A DNA stretch of 64,000 bases from Liolophura sinensis (GCF_032854445.1 NC_088302.1:27741080-27805079), one strand, 5' to 3'. Shown: positions 1 to 20,298, counted from the first letter of the stretch. Numbers and translations: made by a program. Notes: generated from the letters alone by a model not told the origin.

Positions 1-666
1 GATGGAGGAAACCCAGGTTCTCAGAAGAAAAAAACACCTGCCTTACAGCCGCTGAACTACACCACATGTGATACACAGATTTTCACACAAAGGGTGAAGT
101 TATTGTATAGAAGCAGTGATGATGGAAGACTATTGATTTCCAACGAAATTTATGTAAGACCACCTAAATATTAGAACTTTCAATGTTTAGTAGGTTTTAT
201 TGGAAACAGAATAGTTTTACACGTTTTAATCTTACCGCAACCCGAACGTTGCTTTATCGACAAGTGCGGCCTACTCAAGGATATGCCTCTTTGATGTATA
301 TGAAAGCGGTCAGGTTCATATGCGGAACACAGTGGGTAGAGTACAAGGAATATCATCTTATCTTTTCGTGCGATGATTGTTTATACGACGTACTGAACAA
401 TAGGAAAATGCCTTCTTCGTTCATAAATCAGTACTCACCTTTATACCGAAGTTTTGGTACAACTTGTAGTATAGTTTCCAATAATTTACTGTTGGGCTCA
501 TGAACCTGCAAATAAGCGGAAGAAACAAAAATGCAAGACCAGAAATTAAGACTCTATATGTTTGATCAGAATAAAACAATATTAAACATCGTTTCAAATG
601 CAGAAAGATGTATTTATGAGAATAACGCTCATGTGCGCATTATAGGGATGTTGTCCAAATGTGTGC

Positions 667-900
667 GGGGCATCTTTGGCTGAGTGGTTTATCGTGCTAG
701 CGCAGCACTGTGGCTCAGGAGCCCTCCCCTATGCCGTCGTTGTTAGTTTCAACCCAACTCAGACTTCCCTTTCGATCTTTAGCGCAAATGCCTGACGGCA
801 AACTGCGAATGGCCATGGGTTTCCTGCGAGCTCTGCCTAGTCACCTCTCGCCATACTATTCCCGAGTTGGCCATGAGCATCACTGAGATAAATAAATAAG
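667..900 (+). repeat. tRNA-derived SINE, old copy
   Basis: A diverged full-length copy. It has a tRNA-like head with an A-box-like ggctgagtggttt, the core with atgggtttcctgcgagctctgcc, and an aaataaataag tail. It is clearly older than the 42.8 kb copy. Confidence 0.7.
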
Positions 901-1234
901 TCTAAGTTTGTAACCTTTATGCCATCAGCTGCTGACAGTCACAGATGTTTTAATATGAGCTGTCTAACCTAGTAAATCTTTTCAGAAATATTGCCACCAC
1001 ATTTACACAGTATGGTTTACTTTCCCAGTCTCAAAAAAGCTTTGTATGAAGTGGCTGTAATGTATCTGCTATCTACTGGGTATTTATACAACAGAAACAA
1101 ACGGCGTCTGGAAGTCTCTCGGGATAATTCCGTGCGGAAATATTGGTCTGGGTCTGGTATGTATTGTCTGACCAGGCCAGCTAGTTATAGGTACGATAGG
1201 CATTTCCATCTCACAAACTGACAGTTCCAGTACA

Positions 1235-1500
1235 CATACAGATCCGTGGAGGCCGCCTGATATCCGTTGATCAGCAGTCTTGGTACTTTCCAGCCTTGGA
1301 CCTCAGCAACAGGGCATAGCTGAGGCACTGGTCGGTTCAGTGCCGGAGTTAATGTAACTGAGTAGTGTCTGCCGTCTTGGACATGGTGCTCCAGTGAGGC
1401 AGCAACATAACAATGTGGGCACTGGGGCCGGTCTGCTACTAGGAGGCATCGTCGTGAAGTTAGCAAAGTACTAGTACTTAGAAAGTAGCAAACGGATCCA
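1235..1500. repeat. Possible dispersed repeat related to the 62.5-62.9 kb duplicates
   Basis: The block around 1330-1400 (taactg..., then ggtgctccagtgaggcagcaacata) resembles the pair at 62457-62940 (taactgggtg..., aggttccagtgaggcagcac). The spacing is similar, which suggests copies of one unnamed interspersed element. The 148-codon minus-strand open frame here looks like a by-product. Confidence 0.35.
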
Positions 1501-2420
1501 GGCATGAAGGTTAAAGTAATTTGACTTATGTCCGAATGTTGTAAGCTGTATTCATCTTTGTACATCCTTACCTCATCCTTGCATAGTTTACCGCAGTGTT
1601 CTTTCTTTGTGAAAATTTCGATAGTTTCCATTCATACCCCATTCAACACAATCTTTCCTTAGTTGTTCTGTGATATTTGAGGCTGCGGACACGCCAATAT
1701 CATCACATCATTCTCTGAATATCGTTCAAAGTCGTTAATTTCCCTATACCTTCCAATGGTATCTTTCACCTCGTCATGGGCTTGCTGCTGACTTGTACGG
1801 GCGAAGTACCCGGATATCTTTGGTCTCGAATAGGGATTTATGGGTAAAACTTAACTTAAAGTCCTACTTTGTTCACTGATTTCGGGGATTCCTAATGATC
1901 AACTGTACCGTCCTAATTATAATCCTGTCCCAACAAAGTCTTCGTTTTTAAATGATGCTTGTCTTTGTCTTGTGTGCAATAGACTATGTTTTTACAGGCA
2001 GTGCATATATACGCACGTTAATTTAAAATAACACAATACTACAGATAGGCAGTGTAACACACATTTGTAAGGAAACCTTAGAAGTTCATTCCTGATTTCT
2101 GTACTATTCTCCTTTCTTAATTTCTGAATTCCACAGTGCTTGCTAGGAGGCACTCGTTTTGCTTGTTACACGACAATCATATGGGATCCATATCGCGAAA
2201 ATAGTGCATATGTATATGTCCATTGTACCAGACTGGTGATATCTGTTGTGTGCCATCAAAATAATGTTAGCTAAAAGACCGTACGTTCTCATCGAACACG
2301 TAATGGTCACAGCATTCAGAATGTGCAAGTTGTTAAATCCTCATCAAAAGGCATGGCACCTAAAATATGTTTAACGCAAACATGTTTATTTAAAGTTTGA
2401 ATCATCCTGAAAAAACTCAC

Positions 2421-10642
<8,222 letters not shown>

Positions 10643-13600
10643 GTTAAATTAACTGACATAGTAAGAACCTCTCCGCATCTTGGTAGAAAATACTCAACCT
10701 CAAAAGCAATCTAAGGAGAAAAATGTGATGAGTAGCAGTAGTCGGTACAGGTCAAGATAACTTGTCAGGCTCAACCACGTGGGTAAGGCCCAATAGAATA
10801 TTCCTCGTGCATACCAGACACCTAAAGCCGATGCCGTAAATCCAGGAAATAAGATTTCGCAGCATGTGACGGCTGTGAGGGCGGCTACGAGTCCCTTTAT
10901 GCGTAGTTCTCTGAAAGTCTGTACCTAGGGAGGCTTGTCCTGAGGTACGACCCTTCCAACTGGTGAACAGACCGACAAAGTGTGGCGAAGCGAGAGATTC
11001 CTGAGCTTGATGTTAGTGGCCCGTGGATTTCGATCGATCGGAGACGTATGAGTCGCTAAACAGATTTCCAAACCAGAAGTAATAAACGTATTCTATCAGC
11101 ACCTAATCGCTTTAACATGAAGTTGTCTGGAAGACCTGTTTTCTACGCTCTCGAAGGAATTTGCCATTTCCCGTCGAACCTTCTTGTGTCACACGTCAAC
11201 GCGATACGATAGGATGCTCCTCAATAAAATCGCAGCTCCTTGAATTATCGCTAACGTCCCACCATCACCGAAAAGAGCCGTACCGTCCCTGAACTGTTTT
11301 ATTGTCTTAACACAATACTTTGTAAAGTGTCAGTCACCTTTGGAGTCGATTTATTGTCGCACCATGGGAGGTTTTCTTTTAGTTCTTTCACATCAAACAC
11401 TCTCAATCCAGCCTTCAGTATCCTTAGAGCCGACGACTTCCGGAGCTGATCTCGACTGCCAGCGACTGGCAAATTGCAAATGATCTAGTAGATAATCTGC
11501 CAAGGTCGAGTTAAGTTTTTCACTCGGGTATTATGATCCTGTGCACAACGTCGATAAAACCCGAGTGTTTTGCGAGCGCTAGGAATCGATGCAAAGGCTG
11601 TATAATGCTTGTTGGCTGTAATGTGTTGTGGGCATTCCAGAACCTTATCATCTGATGAGGTCTTTGCAAAATGACTGTCATTCTCATGTTTCTAAGATTC
11701 TGTGACACTATATTACGAAATAATGTCACAGGTTGACGGTCTCATCTCTCCATAGTACCCACATTTTTACAATAGAATTACTTATCAAATACACAGTTGC
11801 CGTGTCTTGATATTCCTCGACACCAAAACATCTCATGCCCGTCGACTCTCTACATCAACTGGTCATTAATCGAAGAAAAACCGTTGTGCGTGTTTAAAGT
11901 GCTGTAATTTATGTATTTCCCTACCGATCTCAGGAAACGTTCTTTCAAGACAATTACTGATATTTCGCAATTAAAAAGACTCAAGCGAATTTTAGAGTTT
12001 TGAAAACATGAACGCTTCCGGTATTGTAGTTTTGAATATTTACCTATTGTGTTGAGAATGCTTGTGGCCTTAGGCAACCTCTGATAGATGGGCCTGGTAA
12101 TTCCCTGTTAGCTTTAGTAAGCGAATGGCCGTCGGTGAATCTGCAGACGTGCTGCAAGGTGCTCGCATCACTCTTTCAATATTTGTCCTCATTTTAAAGC
12201 TGACACCGTGTGTTTGACTAGAGATTGGCAAACCTATTGGGAGCGTTGTATCAACTCTGGGCCGGTATCTCTAATCTTTACCTATTGTGCCTGGTCAACC
12301 CGTATTATTGATTCCACAACCTGGGTGCCGAAAGTAGCGCTTTGTACCAGATTATTATCACAATCGCTCGTCAACAATCCCGCTCGTGGTCGTGAACAAT
12401 TGCTACAATCGCATGGCTTTTCAACCACCCTTTTCACGGTAGTTCTGACAAAACACGGCTGGAAACAACTGAACCATTACCAATGCAAAGCAATCATCTC
12501 TGCTTACAGATAAAATCGTTACACATGGTAACCAGTTGCTGCACCAAAGAAACGGTGTATACGCATTCATGTGTACTTCGTTCTCCGATATGACCTCAAG
12601 TTTAAAATGGTGGAACTCAATTTGAATGAGTTTACGCTATCACAAAGGTAGCAGGCAGGAATAAAAGCTAACATCCCTCAAGCCTGTCCGTAACGTCATT
12701 CTATCGTTTCATTGAGCCATGTCGTTCAATACCTGTTAGTTAATTTTTCTGAAGGCGTCCTGGTCATGCTCGTGGAGATTTCACTAAGTGCTAATAAACA
12801 GACTGTCTCTAGCACGCAATGCTATAATCTATGGTCTACGTGATAATAGCCTTATTCTCCTATAATTTGGTTGCCCTTGCGCTTGTTAGGGAACATCTAT
12901 AAATTACCTAAGGGTTCACAGCTCCTCAATGAGTTAAACCCACGCTCTTTGAGGGACGCTGATGCCAGCAATTCGCTGTTTCAATGTTGATTATTTACTG
13001 GTCCGAATTGTCGCCTGTGACAGGATGTTTGTGTGGAGTTATTAACGTCACAAATTAGCACATTTACCGATCATAACATCAAATAATTGCATTTAAGGTA
13101 CTAACTGTAGTATCGGCACCTTCCCTTAGAGAAGTGTTTATCAATTTAAAAAAGTTCCTTTGGTGATAGGGAGTGTAAAAGTCGAAACTATTTAAGCATT
13201 TCCCTAAATAGTTAGATTAAAACATTACTAAGTTAATTTGCCAACGATCACAGTGCCGCTTCGGTGTTACTGGCCGTGTTTTTTAATATAACACCATACC
13301 AGTCAATCGGCCGATGGGTTCAGTTTTCCCCTGGGCACATTTCTTTTTTAAACAGGATGAAATGAGTCAAAATGAGAAGAACTCTCATAAAAACAGGTTC
13401 TATGGTTTTAGTCAATTTAGTGTAAGATGTAGGTCAACGTTGGTTTCTGAAGATTTGTGTCATAAGCATTAGCCTAAATGCAGGCTAAACCGGCTCCCCC
13501 TACACCCCCCCTCCACCCCAAACACACACCCCAAACGTTTCGTGCCTTGTTTCATCCTTATGTGTTCCAGTTCGCGCTTTGATTATTGTTTTTTATCAAA

Positions 13601-14747
13601 AAGATTACCCAGCTAAGGTTTTGCAAGGACCATCCCCGATCCTCGGCATCGTCAAAATCCAGGTCAAGGCCGGGGTGAAATTTTTACAACCCAGAGATGG
13701 TATCTGGGTCAGATCCTTGTGAAATGGAACACTCGAACCTGTAGGATGCAGCATAAATTGTAAACACTGTGAGAAATTTCACTACTCTGCCAATAATTAC
13801 AGTAAATTTGAAATATAATGAAGAGTCTAAATTTCAATAAGCGCTGCAGTCATTATTGCTGTTCTATATGTTATATCAGTATAGATTTTTCATTTTGGTA
13901 AAATAGCTTGGCTGGGCATCATTCAATGAAGGCAGACCGCATACCCCTTGCCTCCGGGCTTACAGGACGTGTTCCGAAGTCTTGGGAATCCTTTTTCCGA
14001 TAATATCCATCAATATTATATTCGTTCGTGATGAATTTTTAAAGAATATTTATGATGATCTAATTTGGGGAAAAGGTTTTGTCAGGATAGTTTTTACCTG
14101 CATTTTGTCAATATTACACTTTCATCTTCTGTTTTTGCTCTGTAAATGTCTAATTCAAACCCAGAAGGACATCCAACCGATGTAGGTTTATAGCTTTAAC
14201 AAGCTCATTTGAATGTGAGAGCGCAGAGCGCAATCATCTCTGAAGCTGCTTTGTGAATGCAAATATGCCTGCCAAGTCTCTCTGCTATAGATCTTCGCCA
14301 ATTAAAAGCGCGATTTCTTTCTGTTTCAACATTAACCCGTGTTTAATAATCCCGTTTCCTTCTACTGAATGGATAAAACATCTATAAGAGAGAATTTTAA
14401 TGTGAAGGCGAAATGAAAAAGAGCAAACTCTATTTGATTAGCCACCAAAAGCGAGAAGATTACTTGTTTTAATGATCGTAGCTAAAACATTACATCTAAC
14501 GAGTTTTATTCATCGCTTAAAATAGATTATTCCTCCAAAATAGATCTAAAATATGTCGGTAATTCTAAACATGAAAAGCCGAAAATATGTCAAACATTTC
14601 CTGCAATAAGCAGACCTTAAAACGAAAGCAGATATATGATAGTATCGACCTAAAAGGCCCCATCATTGTCAACGAGTGGCGGACGAGAGTAAGGATTGAC
14701 GTTTAAATTACATGTGTATCTTATTTCCCTAAATATACATGTTTGTA
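10643..14747. other. Upstream region of the CA10-like gene; no gene recognised
   Basis: This should hold the promoter and 5' UTR of the CA10-like gene, but no TATA box or initiator stands out. Open frames (for example + 12208-12513, - 11850-12077) have no family resemblance. A C-rich stretch at 13495-13540 (ccccctacaccccccctcca) is simple sequence. Confidence 0.5.
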
Positions 14748-14751
14748 CTAT

Positions 14752-15433
14752 TGTTATGTGAACAACTGCCGTCAGTTTCTAAATTTAGCTTACCACTGTT
14801 TACATATGCTGACTTCAGGGCCTGCTGTCTGCCTCTGCCTTAGAATGTTCCAGAATACCCTCAGTTCGGGGCCTGTTTGTTTACAACAAGTGTTCAAGGA
14901 TTTTCTTATTCTAGAAAACTCCACCAGTCTATATAAGACCTATGAAAGCAGGTTAAAGGAGGAGAATTGAGAATTATTGAGAGTTTTGGATGCTTTCGCT
15001 GTGTATTACTTTAGTAGGCCTTTTGTGCTGAATTTTTGTGTCTTTATAGCCTCTGTACACAGTGATTATTAGTACACGGACTCTTTAGAATTTTTTGTAT
15101 ATTTCGTCATACACTCAGTTATACTGTGGATTTTCCCTCTTATTTGTGCATTTGTGGCTGTATGGTTTTCAGCATTGTGGAATACATGCGTCCGTTTGGA
15201 CTTGACACCGTTGTACATGTAAGTACTTTAGTATTTGTATAGATACTGCTATCCTTTCTTGTTAAACTTAAGTACTTTAGTATTTGTAAAAGTCTTGTTA
15301 TCTGTTCTTGTTTAACCTAATAAATTATTGTAAAATAAAATCTGCTGGTTTTGGTTACTTTTTTGTGCGGCTAAACTGTCGTGTATTTCGAACAAGCCAT
15401 CTCTTTATAATACAGACAGTTTGGGCCGTAACA
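14752..15433 (+). repeat. 5' LTR of the Gmr1-like element
   Basis: The 682-bp LTR runs from TGTTATGTGAAC to GGGCCGTAACA. A TATA box (tatataag, 14930-14937) and two AATAAA signals (15319, 15334) mark U3, R and U5. Against the 3' LTR it lacks about 75 bp after tttatagcctct (near 15055), plus a few bases around 15085, and has some 20 scattered substitutions. Confidence 0.95.
14930..14937 (+). promoter_or_regulatory. TATA box of the 5' LTR promoter
   Basis: TATATAAG in the U3 part of the LTR, followed within about 25 bp by caggttaaaggaggagaat, where transcription could begin. The same motif is at 20608-20615 in the 3' LTR. Confidence 0.7.
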
Positions 15434-15437
15434 AATT

Positions 15438-15453
15438 TGGGGCTTGTCCGGGA
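15438..15453 (+). other. Primer-binding site, tRNA-Pro-like
   Basis: The segment tggggcttgtccggga, four bases after the LTR end, resembles the complement of a tRNA-Pro 3' end (as in murine leukaemia virus) with one G fewer and one C-to-T change. Confidence 0.65.
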
Positions 15454-15551
15454 AGTGAATTTGAATTGGAATTGAAAGGATTTTGTGTAAGTTGTGTCAT
15501 TTTTCTAGTCTTTGACCTTGTAGTAAATTTTGCCAGCAGATTTTATTCATC

Positions 15552-17032
15552 ATGTCGGATTTTAATCCCGACGAGTTTATGGAAGCGCCAAATCAGGACA
15601 TTTTTGATGAGTTAAATAAGGATGATTTGTATGCTTTAAGCAAGTACCTGAATCTTAATATCAAAAGATCCTTACGCAAGAAAGATATGCAGTTTAGTAT
15701 TGCTAAATGTTTGGTAGAATTACATTAGTTTGATGAAAGTGCATTAGATGCGTACAAGCCTGTGGGCGATGACTCCACTGTAATAAGACTGAAGGAATTA
15801 GAACTGAAAGAAAAGGAAAATGAAAGATTGTTTAAAGAAAAGGAAGATGAAAGAAAATGAAAATGAAAAAGAAAGATTGTTGAAGGAAAATGAAAATGAA
15901 AAAGAAAGGTTGTTTAGAGAAAGGGAAAATGAAAGAGTGTTCGAATTGGAGAAATTGAGACTTCAGAGACAAATTGAAGAAAGGAAACTGGAAGGAGATA
16001 GGTCTGGCTTAAGTTTTTCTGATATGCCTCCAAAATTTGACGTCGCTAGAAACATAAGATTGGTTCCACAATTTCGTGAGACTGATGTAGATAAATATTT
16101 TCTACAGTTTGAGAAGATTGCTCAAAATTTAGAGTGGCCTAAAAAGTTTTGGACTACCCTTTTACAGAGTGTGTTAACTGGCAAAGCTATGGATATATAC
16201 ACAGAGTTATCAACAAAACAGGCTGCAGATTATGATTTTGTGAAAGATGTTATCTTAAAAAGATATGAGCTTGTGCCAGAGGCCTATCGGCAGAAATTTA
16301 GAAATTTTGAGAAAAGAGATCTGACTTACATTGAATTTGCTAGGCAGAAGGAACAATTGTTTTGAGCGGTGGTCTTCTGCTAAAAGTGTAGATAAAGATT
16401 ATGAAAAGTTAAAACAGATCATTCTGATTGAAGACTTTAAAAGGTGTATTAATGATTATGTCAGAACTTTCATTGAGGATAAAGAGGCTGATACATTAGA
16501 AGCTGCAGCCACTATGGCCGATACTTACACGGTTACACATAAGGTATCATTTCAGAAAAGGCCGTCTACATTTAGAAAGCCTCAACCGTTTTCCGGCAGT
16601 TCATTCAACTCACATTCACGCCCACCGAAACAGACTCAAAATTTTGACAAATCAGGTGAGCAAAGAAGGCCTGTTAATTCAAACACTACTCAACAAAGGT
16701 CTGACCATACATTTACTGATAGACGGTTTAGCAGGGTTACATGTAATTATTGTAGGAAGCCAAGTCATGTCATGTCAAATTGTTATGCTTTAAAAAGAAG
16801 GCAAGAACAGGAGGGTGGCTCCAAGCCTGGTTTGTGTGTTACTGCTAGAAAGTCTGATATAGTGAACAATGTTGATTCATTTGATTATGTTAAAACTCCA
16901 GTAGATTGTACACAGAATTCACAGGATAATGTTATGAAGGTTTTTGAGCCATTTATTTGTGACGGTAAAGTCTCACTTAAAAGTGACAGGTCTTGTGATA
17001 CAAAGATCAGGGTATTAAGAGATACTGGAGCT
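15552..17032 (+). pseudogene. Retrotransposon gag: coiled coil, SCAN-like capsid, zinc knuckle (broken)
   Basis: Gag opens at ATG 15552 (MSDFNPDEFMEAP). The N-terminal part is acidic with a TAG stop at 15726. A Lys/Glu-rich coiled coil follows (KENENEKERL repeats, about 15790-15990), where the frame shifts before the TGA at 15858. The capsid part (DMPPKFD, KRYELVPEAYRQKF) runs to 16360, where one extra T in a T-run shifts the frame. The next 60 residues (DYEKLKQIILIEDFKRCI to MADTYTVTHK) look like the second half of a SCAN domain. A CX2CX4HX4C zinc knuckle lies at 16742-16783. Known: SCAN is thought to derive from Gmr1-like capsids. The 3' border with the protease is not sharply defined. Confidence 0.85.
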
Positions 17033-17617
17033 TCTCAGTCTTTATTATTACAAGATATTTTGCCATTTTCTGATGAGTCATATTCTGGATCAAATGTATT
17101 AATTAGAGGTGTAAAATTCGAGTCTGTGCCTCTTCACATAGCTTACTTGTCATCAGATATTATTTCGGGTCCTGTTACTGTCGGCATTAGGCCTACTTTG
17201 CCTTTTAAAGGAATTCATCTACTACTTGGTAATGATCTTGCTGGTGACAAAGTAATGGTTAATCCTATTGTGACTGATAAACCTTGTTTAAATCAAACCG
17301 TTGATCCTGTTGAGAAAGAAATTCCAGATTTGTATCCCTCTTGTGCTGTAACGAGGTCTATGTCAAACAAACTTTCTGATAACGGCAAAAACAGAGTAAT
17401 GGACTTACAAGATACATTTCTTACACAAATGTTTACTCAAGGCGACTGTACTGATAATGATGAATCAGACCATTGTACACCTAGTGACATATCACATGTT
17501 TCTAAACATCAGCTTGTAACTGAACGGCATAAAGACCCGGAAATTTCATGTTTGTTTGACAGAGCTCTCGATGATTGTGTTATTTCATCTGAACGTGTGT
17601 TATTATGTCAAGTCTGA
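16961..17617 (+). pseudogene. Retrotransposon aspartic protease and linker
   Basis: Retropepsin-like domain in the same frame as the zinc knuckle. The active site DTGAS is at 17021 (preceded by RVLR), followed by SLLL, and the flap/end motif HLLLGNDLAG is near 17215. The frame runs on through a linker rich in acidic and Ser/Thr residues, then stops at 17615, while the integrase continues in another frame from about 17600. Gag and pol thus appear to share one frame up to this break. A programmed shift is possible, but with so many other lesions a mutation is likelier. Confidence 0.85.
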
Positions 17618-18903
17618 TATACTAATTCGTAAGTGGAGACCACCTGATGTATCTGTTGATGATGACTGGGCTGTTAAACATCAGATTGTTGTACCTAAGG
17701 CATACCGAACTGAAATTTTAAGTATGGCACATGAAATGCCATTAGCTGGTCACTTGGGTGTTAACAAGGCCTACTACAGGATACTGAACCACTCCTTTTG
17801 GCCAGGATTAAAGGGAGATGTAACCCAGTTTTGTAAATCATGTCATACATGCCAGGTAGTGGGTAAGCCTAATCAGACTATTCCTAAGGCACCATTAGAG
17901 CCTGTACCAGCTTTTCAAGAGCCATTCAGCAGAATATTGATTCACTGTGTAGGCCCTCTACCTAAGACGAAGTCTGGGAATCACTATGTGTTAACTATTA
18001 TGTGTACAGTAACCAGATTTCCCGAGGCTGTTCCTTTAAGGAATATAAACACCAAGTCTGTTGTCAAAGCTTTAACAAAGTTTTTTACTCTGTTTGGTTT
18101 ACCCAAATCCATACAGTCTGATCAAGGTTCAAACTTTATGTCTGGTATTTTTCAGCAAGTTTCAACAGTTAGGCATTAAATAATACAAGTCTTCTGCCTA
18201 CCACCCAGAAAGTCAAGGTGCAATTGAAAGATTTCACCAAACATTAAAGAACATGATTAAGACTTATTGTTATGATACAGAGAAAGACTGGGATGAAGGT
18301 ATTCCATTTCTTATGTTTGCTGTTCGAGAGTCAGTACAAGAATCATTGGGTTTCAGTCCATTTGATTTAGTACTTGGACATACTGTTAGAGGACCATTGT
18401 TAATTTACAAAGGACAGTTTTTCAATGATGACACAAGTAATGTAAATCTTTTGGATTATGTATCTGATTTTAGTGCTAAGCTTGTCAGAGCATGTGAATT
18501 GGCTAAAGCCAATCTTGAATGTACTCAGAAGAATATGAAACGTAGATATGATGAGAAATCTGTTGTTCGGTCATTTCAACCGGGTCAGAAAGTTTTAGTA
18601 TTGTTACCTGTACCTGGTAAATGCTTTGATGTCATATATTTTGGTCCATGTGTTGTTGACAAAAAGCTCAGTGAGCTTAACTATGTTGTTAAAACACCTG
18701 ATCAGCGCAAATCAAGTCATTTATGTCACATTAACATGTTGAAACCCTATGTAAGCAGAAATGACACTGACAACACTGCTGTACATTCTTTTAATGTTGT
18801 TGCAGCTGACATTGACCAGAGTTGCTATAATACAGATGATATTGGCGAACAGTTGGTTGATTCTAAACTCAATTCTTTGAAGTTCAGAATTCAGATGTCT
18901 TAA
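17600..18903 (+). pseudogene. Retrotransposon integrase, upstream of RT (broken)
   Basis: The N-terminal HHCC zinc finger is present (HEMPLAGH, then CKSCHTC, 17720-17865). In the core, the first catalytic Asp is His (LIHCVGPLPK, codon cac at 17943), the second is kept (SDQGSNF, 18120) and the Glu is kept (AIERFHQ, 18226). The frame shifts between 18150 and 18177, and a TAA (18181-18183) follows in the new frame. The C-terminal part ends with a GPF/Y-like module (YFGPCVV) and HINMLKPY near 18735-18750, then a tail of about 45 codons before a further shift near 18885. The loss of the first Asp should abolish integration. Confidence 0.92.
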
Positions 18904-19740
18904 AACAACTTGATTCTAAACTGCAACATCTGGAACCCATTCGGCAACAGCAACTGTCTGAACTTGTTTATGAGTTTTCACATTTGTTTCCGGATGTACC
19001 ATCAAGAACTGATGTCATTTTTCACGATGTTGATGTTGGTGATGCCTCACCTATTAAACAGCACCCTTACAGGTTAAACCCAGTGAAGGCTAAGTACCTC
19101 TCTAATGAGATTAAGTACCTGTTAGACAATGACTTTATTGAGCCTAGTCACAGTAACTGGAGTTCACCATGTATTTTAGTACCCAAGCCTGATGGTACAT
19201 ACAGAATGTGTACGGATTACAGGAAAGTCAACGCTGTCACTAAATCAGACAATTATCCAATACCTCGTATTGATGACTGTATTGACGCTGTTGGTCAGGC
19301 GAAACATGTATCAAAGTTCGATCTGTTAAAAGGGTTTTGGCAGGTTCCTCTTACTCCTAAGGCTCGTGAAGTTTCAACCTTTGCTACGCCCGATGGACTC
19401 ATTCAGTACAAGGTAATGCCATTTGGAATGAGGAATAGCCCAGCTACGTATCAACGCCTGATGAATGAGGTCACTTCCGGTTTGGACGGGTGTCGTGTCC
19501 ACATAGACGACGTCATTATCTTCACCGACACTTGGGAACAGCACATTTCCAGAATACGCCAGCTGTTTGAGAGACTTAGTCAGGCTAAACTTACCGTCAA
19601 TCTTGTAAAAAGTGAATTTTGTTGTGCCACGGTCACATATTTGGGTCATGTTGTCGGCCAAGGTCAAGTTTAAGCCTATTGACTCTAAAGTCAGTGCTAT
19701 TTCTACACTTCCTGTACCCTGTAACAAGAGGTAGCTTAAG
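18890..19740 (+). pseudogene. Retrotransposon reverse transcriptase (broken)
   Basis: Ty3/gypsy RT: PYRLNPVKAKYL, NDFIEPSHSNWSSP, YRMCTDYRKVNAVT, PIPRIDD, KFDLLKGFWQVPL, FATPDGL, MPFGMRNSPATYQRL, then HIDDVIIF and TYLGHVVGQG. The catalytic YxDD box reads HIDD (codon cac at 19500; Tyr is expected). The frame is lost near 19670, and the continuation carries a TAG at 19732 just before the LKRFLGM block that links RT to RNase H. Confidence 0.94.
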
Positions 19741-20298
19741 CGCTTTTTGGGTATGGCTGGATATTACAGGAAATTCTGTCCAAATTTTTCCACTATTAGT
19801 GAGCCATTGACTCATCTGCTGAAAAAGTCCAGTAAGTTTATTTGGTCAGATGAGTGCCAGACTGCTATTGATGAGATAAAAGCCATAATTAAAAGTTCGC
19901 CTGTGTTGTCAGCACCTAATTTTGAGAAAACTTTTAAGTTAGCAGTTGATGCAAGTGATGTTGCTGTGGGTGCTGTTTTGCTTCAGGAAGACAATCTTGG
20001 TGTTGATCATCCAGTTTGTTTCTTTTCCGGTAAACTTCAGTTTCACAGAAGTCATTCAACTGTTGAAAAAGAATGTTTGTCTGTTATTTTAGCTCTGCAA
20101 CATTTTGAAGTTTATGTAACAGCTTCGAGAAAACCTGTGATTGTAAATACTGATCACAATCCACTTGTGTTTCTACAGAAAGTTAAAGGAAAGAATCAGA
20201 GATTGTTACTGTGGAGTTTAGTGTTGCAGGAATACGATCTTGAAATCAAACATGTTAAGGGAAAAGATGTTATTGCAGATTGCTTGTCTCGTGTATAA
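19741..20298 (+). CDS. Retrotransposon RNase H domain
   Basis: Intact as a domain: FLGMAGYYRKF, then the catalytic pattern D (LAVDASDVAVGAVL), E (VEKECLSVILAL), D (NTDHNPL) and a final D (GKDVIADCLSRV). It ends at TAA 20296-20298, the end of pol. There is no integrase after it, which confirms the unusual order. Confidence 0.93.
   Translation, partial: RFLGMAGYYRKFCPNFSTISEPLTHLLKKSSKFIWSDECQTAIDEIKAIIKSSPVLSAPNFEKTFKLAVDASDVAVGAVLLQEDNLGVDHPVCFFSGKLQFHRSHSTVEKECLSVILALQHFEVYVTASRKPVIVNTDHNPLVFLQKVKGKNQRLLLWSLVLQEYDLEIKHVKGKDVIADCLSRV

Larger units (their letters stand above)
1..2420 (-). other. Intron 5 of the CA10-like gene (no further exon seen)
   Basis: Sequence downstream of exon 5 on the minus strand. 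I looked for the remaining carbonic anhydrase motifs and did not find them. Apart from a worn SINE (667-900) and a repeat-like segment (about 1235-1500) nothing is recognisable. A 60-codon minus-strand open frame at about 1665-1850 has no start and no family resemblance. Confidence 0.5.

Noticed and set aside
1185-1631. 148-codon minus-strand open frame
   Set aside because: Overlaps a repeat-like block related to 62.5-62.9 kb and shows no domain.
1665-1850. Further exon of the CA10-like gene on the minus strand
   Set aside because: About 60 open codons but none of the expected C-terminal carbonic anhydrase motifs.
14743-14970. Open frames in the LTRs (also 20427-20648, 20655-20975)
   Set aside because: They lie in the U3/R part of the LTRs and differ between the two LTRs.
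19374-19727. 117-codon open frame antisense to the RT
   Set aside because: Shadow of the RT coding frame.
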